Of a stretch of 64,000 nucleotides of DNA, positions 57,896 through 64,000 are shown piece after piece. The DNA lies in assembly GCF_910594005.1 (NCBI RefSeq), contig NC_057835.1, forward strand, positions 45,470,001 through 45,534,000, written 5' to 3'. The translations under genes and the position numbers were made by a program. The notes below the pieces were generated by a model. The model was not told where the DNA came from and searched no databases. It saw nothing but the letters and a program-made list of their open reading frames with translations. This stretch comes from Cervus elaphus. Lineage: Eukaryota; Chordata; Mammalia; Artiodactyla; Cervidae. The first letter of the stretch is position 1. Every line of letters begins with the position of its first letter.

Positions 57896-58649
57896 TCATA
57901 ATCAAAAATCACTGTCTGCACCTGGTCTCAGAGGTCCTCACACTGCTCAGTCTGAAACATGGATGCACCTTTCTCTGCCCTGTATCAACAGCGACTCTGG
58001 ATCTCAGGGAAAAAATCTTGCTCCAGATCACACTTTTCAACTCCACTAAGCTTTCAGTATAAAGGGTTCTCCTTAGAGCCATGGAAAGGTCACTGAGGTT
58101 TCAACCGGTGTAATCCTATATCTCCAGGGCACCATAGCATCCACCCACCTGTGGCTACTCCAATGCTCAAGTCAGCCAGTCAATCTGGGTCTGCCCTGTT
58201 ACCCGCTGGACAGGACGTTAACTCTCATCTTCTTCCCAAAGTCCCCAGGGAGACGATAACTACTTGTCCCTACTCCCTAGCAACCCAGCAGCCCTTTCTT
58301 GGTGCCAAAAGTAGAAAGCAGCAGGCCTTGCTCTGCTGAGAGATCCTCAGGAGTCCAGAGACATTTAAGTTCAGCTGCTGGGAGACAAATGACAATCGTG
58401 CCTTTCTGCTTTAAGTTGTCACCACACCAGACATGGGGTCACCCTGAGAGACTAGAATCTACCAAAGACATGGCCAAAGCTGAAAGAGAAAACACGCGCA
58501 AGTAAAAACAACGTTTAAATAGACGTTTCCCACAGTCAGCAGGTTGTGAAGACTTCTCAGGCCTCTGAAACCCTTTCCTTTTTCCTGTGTCTATTTGTGC
58601 AATGAAACAAGTGCGAATCAAGTCAAGCCTCCTGGCTCCTAGGTAGGTA
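57896..58649 (+). promoter_or_regulatory. STMN2: STMN2 upstream region, repeat-free
   Basis: Single-copy-looking sequence directly upstream of the inferred promoter. Short ORFs on both strands have no recognisable domains. Regulatory content is inferred from position only. Confidence 0.4.
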
Positions 58650-58846
58650 CAGCCCAGTTCTTAGCTCCTAGAAGGATTCTGGGCTAAGGCTCCACTCTAC
58701 TTGGACTGTACTATCAGGCCCCCAAAATGGGGGGAGCTGCCTGGGAAGGACTGATTTCCATTTCAAACTGCATTCTGGTACTTTGTACTCCAGCACCATT
58801 GGCCGATCAATATTTAATGCTTGGAGATTCTGACTGTGCGGGAGTC

Positions 58847-58879
58847 ATGTCAGGGGACCTTGGGAGCCAATCTGCTTGA
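58847..58879 (+). other. Short upstream ORF
   Basis: ATG at 58847 followed by nine codons and TGA. It only matters if transcription starts upstream of it. Confidence 0.4.
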
Positions 58880-58900
58880 GCTTCTGAGTGATAATTATTC

Positions 58901-58996
58901 ATGGGCTCCTGCCTCTTGCTCTTTCTCTCGCACGGCCCCACTCTGCAGACTCAGTGCCTTATTCAGTCTTCTCTCTCGCTCTCTGCGCTGCTGTAG
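58901..58996 (+). other. Upstream ORF, 31 codons
   Basis: ATG at 58901 (context TTCATGG, G at +4) to TAG at 58994-58996, ending 47 bases before the STMN2 ATG and in a different frame. The product would be Leu/Ser-rich, starting MGSCLLLFLSHG. It could dampen STMN2 translation if it is in the mRNA. Confidence 0.4.
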
Positions 58997-59043
58997 CCGG
59001 ACCCTCCGCCTTCGCCACCGCTCAGCATCTGCACATCCCTACA

Positions 59044-59062
59044 ATGGCTAAAACAGCAATGG
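59044..59062 (+). CDS. STMN2: STMN2 coding exon 1 (partial gene)
   Basis: Stathmin-2 (SCG10) is a neuronal, membrane-anchored phosphoprotein of the stathmin family. It binds tubulin heterodimers, promotes microtubule disassembly in growth cones and supports axon growth and repair. Only the first exon is in the window: ATG at 59044, codons M-A-K-T-A-M, then one base (phase 1) before the donor GTAAGG at 59063. Known stathmin-2 starts with MAKTAM and continues with AYKEKM; the G left in exon 1 would complete the Ala codon with exon 2. The paralogues STMN3 and STMN4 start differently, so the call is specific despite its shortness. The membrane-targeting cysteines, the stathmin helix and the phosphosites lie in exons beyond the window. 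The upstream RE1 and the promoter-like sequence support the assignment. Confidence 0.92.
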
Positions 59063-59068
59063 GTAAGG
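59063..59068 (+). promoter_or_regulatory. STMN2: STMN2 intron 1 splice donor
   Basis: GTAAGG directly follows exon sequence ATGG, a strong 5' splice site. The same reading frame stays open past it (M-A-K-T-A-M-G-K-A-S), which would be intron read-through and not coding. Confidence 0.88.
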
Positions 59069-59599
59069 CATCGCGCCTCGTTCTTCCTCGGCTCCACCTG
59101 AAGCCCACCTCTTACCTTTTCTCGTAGAGCTTGGAAGGCATTCGGAGATATTTTCTAGAAGAAAAGACATTATTGGTAACACAGGAATTGGGAAGGATGG
59201 AGGCAGCTCCGGGGTTTGAGGGAGGGCAAAGAGGGGGTCTTTGAAAATCTAAAGTTAAGGATATGTGTGTTTTTTTAAGGTGGAAGCAGGTAAGTTGCCG
59301 TCCCACGGGGAGTGAATTTATTCTGTTTCCATATTTTAAATTAAGGCTTAGCCGTTGGGGGAGGGGGCTACCTTAACTATATGCCTTAAATGGGGTTAAG
59401 GGACATTTTGGAAAGTGCTTGTAACGTCCTTTATCTCTTCTCTAGTTAAAAGATTAAGAAAGTAAGAAAATAGGGAAGAGGAAAGGGGATGGGAGGAAGG
59501 AAAAAGAAAAATGTAAAGTCCAAGTGGTCCCATCTAGGCTGTTTGAAAGATGGGTGGAGACGAGGGGAGGCGGGTGAAGAACCGGGCAAATTTTATGGT

Positions 59600-61370
59600 A
59601 TTGTCTGGTGGCAAAAACCGCTAGTCCTGGGGCGCGGTGTGGGGAGGTGAGGGCGCGGGGCGGGGTTGCGGGGAGACCTACACTCCTTTGTTTTAGGGAG
59701 AGGGAGGGGATGGAGAGAGGAAGTCGGGAGGGCAAAGAGGGCGCGGGCGGGCAGCTGCAGGGGCGGGGAAGCGCGCGGTTAGGGAGGGACCGCGGTTTCG
59801 CAGGCGCTGGGGTGGGGTTTCTTTGTGTGAAGACGAGCCGTCCCGCGGGGGGTGGGGGGAAGGCACCTGCAGCGCGGGGCACACAATGCGGACTGCCCCA
59901 CCCTGAGCGAGCCGCGCCGGCGCCCTCCCCCCCGCCCCGGCTGCAGCATCTCGGGCTTACAGGGGGGCACGGGTGCCGAGCGCAGCGCGAAGCCTGGAGC
60001 CCAGCCCTGGGTAGACAGCGACGCCACGCCCCGCGCCTCGCGCTCCGGACTCCCAGCCTCGGCTTCCGATCGAGACCTGACCATTGCCCCCGCCCTCCCC
60101 ACCCTGGCCTCATTGTTCTGTTTGTAGAGAGAAGAGGAGAAAAGTGGGTTAAACATTTTTCTTTTCAAAACCACATCACCTAGGGTTGATTAGACTTAAA
60201 CGCGATAAATTCTTCTTTCACGCATTTGAGCGGTGGGGAGGAAACCTTTTGGAAGCTAGATATGAGTACACATAATAATACAGATACAAAAGAGGTCAAG
60301 GTCTTTAACTGAGCCAAGTGATATAACAGTTTTGTAGGTCAAACAGGGCCAAATATCCGCAATTTTCATAGGCTCAGCCGGTATCAAGAGACAGATACCA
60401 AACGAGGTTCCGGATCCAAGGCCTCCAACCCCAACCCCTGGGTCTTGGGCCTCCAGGGCCCCTCCGTGGCCCCCGGGGACAGGCAGGGAGGGGCTGAAGC
60501 TCGGGCGGCGGCTGGAAGCACCCCTCCCCCGGAGCGGGATGCGGAGAAGGGAAAAGAGGCGAAAGAGGTTTGCTCTGGACCACTCCGCCCTGCCCCACCC
60601 TCCCAGGCGGAGCCGGGGAGACCTCCGGCTCAGATTCTTGGCAAAGGGGAAGGGGGTCTTGGGGAGGGGGGCCCTAGAGCGATCTGCAGTCCTAGAGCCC
60701 TCTTTTCCAGCCCGGGCGTCTAGAACAGACAGGACGCCCCTCGATGTGCGCAGACTTCGGGCGTTGCTCGGAGTCCGGGCTCGGAGCCGCTCCCAACCCA
60801 CCGAGTGTCTCTGCAGAGAGGCCGGCTCGAGCCCCGCCCTGCCACACAAAGGCGCGACCCCACCCCAGCCGGCCGCGGGGCCGCAGAGGTGACCCCTTCC
60901 CAGGAGTGCGGGGGGCGCTTCTCTTGCCCTCCCACAGTCCAGGGAACCTGTGATTGCTTCCCCCAGCCGAAGCACACGATTCACGCCCTGTTCAGGTGGA
61001 GACCCCTTGGGTGGTCTTGGTGCGAGAGACCCTCGCTCCAGAGCGAGGGCTCGGCCCCACCCTTCCCAGCTGGGACGCAAACCCGACAGCGGCTGGCCGG
61101 GTGGGGGCGCGCTTGGCGAGCAGGCGCGTGGATCGCAGCCAGCCCTGCAGAGCCCCGCGCCGCGCCCTGCGCGCCCCTCCCCGGAGCTGGGCACTCGCCC
61201 CTGCGGGTGCAGCCCAGGAGACCGGTTTCTACGCAGTGTCCTGAACTACCCCAGCTCCCCACAGTCGTGCTTCGCCCTCAAGTCGGGAAAGGGTCTGAGA
61301 ATGGGGGATGGGGGCGATCTGGCTCTGCGCTCTGCACCCCCCCCCCCCGAGAGGTTTCTGCTGCAGGAGG
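59600..61370. promoter_or_regulatory. CpG island in STMN2 intron 1
   Basis: Dense CpG and high GC appear in two blocks, about 59600-60130 and 60400-61370, with a CpG-poor gap between them. It lies 0.5-2.3 kb downstream of exon 1. CpG islands usually mark promoters or developmental regulatory domains. Here it could act as an internal regulatory element, an alternative or antisense promoter, or a Polycomb-type domain. Long ORFs on both strands (for example 60256-61194 on the minus strand) are expected from the composition and are not called as genes. Confidence 0.85.
61337..61348. repeat. C12 homopolymer
   Basis: Twelve consecutive C at the end of the CpG island. Confidence 0.95.
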
Positions 61371-64000
61371 GCTTCTGCAAACTCATCACCATCATCAGTA
61401 TTACTGCTGTTATTTCAAATTATTATTGTTTGATGACTCAGGTGCCATATTTGTTCAAACGGTTTGAATGATCGCATTTCAATGAGGATTAACCCTTGCT
61501 GCGCTAGCTTTTCTTCCTCCTATTCCCACCCCCCTCCCCAGAAAAGAATGCATTTCTTCTTTAATTATACTTTATAAAACAAGTAAATGTTTGGTTGCTG
61601 TAGGGATTTTGTATGTTCATAAGTGAAGGTACTTGCTAAGGGCAGGGCTTGTGTGCCAAAGATTGCTGGAATATTCTCCGCAGAGAATTGTTTGTGGCTG
61701 CAATATGCATATATAATTGAAATATTATGATATTAGCACTTGTATTCCTATGTATTATAGGCCATATCTATAAACATTTCAACGTAGATTATGCACAGAA
61801 TTTTAATTGTTTCTTTTTTGTTTTCAAAACTCTTCAATTTTGCACAGAAACGTGGGTTGTGAAACGGTAGCCACCGTTCCATTAATAAAAATTCCACCCC
61901 AAATACGACAAATGCAAGGGCCCTTTCTGCCATGAGTAAGCAAATCAGGGAAAGAAGTACAACCTCTGCATTATTAAAATAATGGATTTTGAAATCATTC
62001 CAGTTGCAACGCATAATCAATTAATCACCAGGGCGGATGCTTTCTCCTGATTCATTAAACAATTATTGTATTCAGCATGATTGTACTAGCTGCATATAAT
62101 ACTCCCTGTTATCTTCTCTAATGAAGTGGACACCTTCTAAATGGATACATAAATAACTGGAAGTGGAAAGAGGAGGATTTGGTCAAAATTTCAGGATAAG
62201 ATGGAAAGAGAAATAGCAGTAGCTTATCATTTAGTCTTATATGTATAGTTCACACCAGGCGAGTAAGCTGAGCCTGCAGTAAGCATTACTGACCCAGTGA
62301 CGCCAAAGGCAAGTAGCTGGTTTAATGATATAAATTAATACATTTGCTGGTGGTTGTCTTACCTGAAAGAAAATAAGTTTTTCAGTGATAATTAAGATTG
62401 GATGGTTTGGCATATTAAAATCTACAACTTTTAAATTAAAGTTAATTAAAATTAACCATGCTTTTGTGGTGTGACTTACAGATTTGTACTAAATTATCCT
62501 AAGGAGAAAAGGAGTGTTTTTATTGTTAGAGCAATTGTCTCTGCCCTTAATCATTAACATTTTTAGCTGAGTTGTATTGTTACATTCAAAATGCATTTGC
62601 TTACTTTCATATTTTTTAATTATTAATGGATAGATCATGGAATAAGCATTTGACAGATTATGTCTTCCAGCAAATAACTCGTTCTCAGTGGTGAATGCTG
62701 CAAGAGGTTACATTTTCCCCTGATTCAGGAAATGTCCTCTCCCAGTGTCATAAAGCCGGTTCATGCAGTGAAATAGTTTTCCTCCCTGTAATTTAGGATC
62801 AAAATAATTACTCAATTCTGTGATTATCTAGTTGTAGCTATCAAGCAGAATTTGTAAGCTAAATCTGTAAAATTAAAAATGAAGTGGAAGATAAGTCAAT
62901 TGCATAATTAATTGAGGATTTTTGTCATTGATAAATCCGAACCATTTTTAAGAAAATGCCTGACTTATCAATAACTGTGTTTTTTATTCCAGCCAACTAT
63001 ACACCCACCCCACCCCAGCCCCACTCCCACCAGCTTATTGTTCACATAGGCTGGAGGAAGCTGGTCTCAGAGCCGAGGGCTACCTTTTTTGGGTGTGGTC
63101 ACCCCAGGCAGCTGATATTTAACTCCAGTTCACTCTAGTTTCCCTTGTGATCTTAGACAAACACACATTATTCTGTTGTCACACAACCTGTGACCTTATA
63201 TGAAAAACACAAGAAATTTTCAAAAAAAGAAAAAAAAAAATACAGAATTAGCCAGCGACCCAGATGTTTCTAGAACCAAGGCGCTTTGCTGGTTCTTTGA
63301 ACTGGAAAAGCTTGGTGCCTGCATTAACTTTTCACACCACTAGAGGGCAATCATGTTCTCAAAAAAGTAGATTTGCTTATTTAAGCCCTGTTTCAAAAAC
63401 TTGCTATTTATTATAAAAGCATTCACTTGCTTATTGGATAAGTTAATGCCATGCTTAACCTAGTGAATGAAAAGGGTTTGTGCAGTTTTTCAAGGAGACA
63501 TGAAATGAGCCATCTTAACAATCTGAAAGTAGGTGTTCAGTTCAGGAAGTAGGTATAGGTCCTGGTTAATTCTCTGATGATTTTACTCTTCTAGTATCAT
63601 TACATTGTTATTGTAATGTCATTTATATTATTTTGGGAGTGGATACATAGTAGACAGTGGTCAGTAGTAATATCAAGATTATTAAAAAAAAAAAAAAAAG
63701 ATTATTATAGGTACAGAATGTTTCAATGTTTAAATAAATTAATTAAACAAAAATATTGTTTAGTTATTCATTTATTTGAAATGTGCTCATTGTTGTGGAT
63801 TCATTTGAATGTCACTCTCCACCTTCAGGGATCTTGCAAGTTAGTGACTAAAGCAGACAGGTACAATGTGATACTGAGAGAACTCCACCCCGCAACCCCC
63901 TCCCCACCCCCCGCAGTTGGCTGTTCCTCTGTTTCCTACTTTTTCAGCTTTTTTTCCATTTAAAGGATATCTCTTTTAAATAAATCCAGTGTGATTTCAG
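61371..64000. other. Repeat-poor intronic DNA
   Basis: About 2.6 kb of AT-rich sequence without SINE, LINE or LTR, including the octamer-like ATATGCATATAT at 61703-61714. The lack of insertions suggests constraint, but no specific element can be assigned. Confidence 0.5.

Larger units (their letters stand above)
58650..59043 (+). promoter_or_regulatory. STMN2: STMN2 core promoter and 5' UTR
   Basis: This stretch precedes the STMN2 ATG. It contains an ATTGG (reverse CCAAT) box at 58798-58802 and an AT-rich TATA-like AATATTTAAT at 58809-58818. A CCCCC-AAAAT-GGGGGG inverted repeat lies at 58719-58734. From memory, the human STMN2 upstream and 5' UTR sequence is very similar here, including the segment from 'GGACTGTACTATCAGGCCCC' and the final 'CATCCCTACA' before ATG. 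I cannot verify that without an alignment. The transcription start is not visible in the sequence, so the promoter/UTR border is undefined. Confidence 0.75.
59063..64000 (+). other. STMN2: STMN2 intron 1, 5' part
   Basis: The intron starts at the donor and runs out of the window. It holds the CpG-dense region at 59600-61370, then AT-rich non-repetitive sequence. A poly(A) stretch lies at about 63684-63700 and an A-rich stretch at about 63223-63240. I see no second stathmin exon. The last bases are a pyrimidine-poor stretch ending TTTCAG. Confidence 0.85.

Noticed and set aside
58821..59051. 76-residue ORF over the STMN2 5' UTR
   Set aside because: Begins at TTG, not ATG, has no domain and is out of frame with STMN2.
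58888..59127. Longer STMN2 reading frame extending upstream of the ATG
   Set aside because: The frame is open upstream but has no ATG before 59044; the apparent start is GTG. The part after 59062 is intron.
59454..60183. 191- and 219-residue ORFs on opposite strands near the CpG island
   Set aside because: Mutually overlapping low-complexity frames inside STMN2 intron 1. Composition artefacts.
60256..61194. 312-residue minus-strand ORF in the CpG island
   Set aside because: It is Pro/Arg/Gly-rich, overlaps other long ORFs on both strands, has no domain, and is explained by high GC with few stop codons.

Overview
The window is mammalian nuclear DNA from a ruminant, probably a bovid. The evidence is the repeat content: many tRNA-Glu-derived Bov-tA and Bov-A SINEs, BovB (RTE-type) LINE copies, CHR-type cetartiodactyl SINEs, ruminant L1 3' ends, and an older layer of MIR, L2, L1M and MLT1 relics. 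Nothing looks prokaryotic: there are no operons, ribosome binding sites or CRISPR arrays. I cannot name the species from this sequence alone.

Positions 1-57900 are an AT-rich, gene-poor intergenic region built largely of nested mobile elements. The main landmarks are two long plus-strand BovB copies (6895-10434 and 13401-15713), one of them split by an L1 tail. BovB 3' pieces lie at 3613-4605, 15875-16195, 29873-30537, 35545-35862 and 54434-54918. ERV-type LTR relics lie near 28230-28930, 29230-29866, 33193-33700 (MLT1) and 38216-38657; the last sits inside a SINE. A young L1 at 43372-44016 has an exact target-site duplication. An unusual GC-rich patch at 30538-31735 carries, on the minus strand, what looks like a broken N-terminal exon of a CYP2-family cytochrome P450.

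The only host gene I can support is STMN2 (stathmin-2, SCG10), a neuronal microtubule regulator, on the plus strand. Its first coding exon (MAKTAM plus one base) ends at 59062 with a consensus splice donor. The preceding 400 bases look like its promoter and 5' UTR, with a CCAAT-type box, an AT-rich box and two short upstream ORFs. A 21-bp site at 56923-56943, about 2.1 kb upstream, matches the RE1/NRSE element through which REST silences SCG10 in non-neuronal cells. An L1 tail (57297-57727) lies between this silencer and the promoter. The rest of the window (59063-64000) is the start of STMN2 intron 1. It contains a large CpG-dense region (59600-61370) and almost no interspersed repeats. The window stops about 4.9 kb into this intron, in the general area where human STMN2 carries its TDP-43-repressed cryptic exon.

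I found no undescribed multi-gene system. The most interesting items are the STMN2 regulatory architecture, the CYP2-like relic, and several datable nested insertions. Repeat names rest on my recognition of family consensus sequences, not on a database search.
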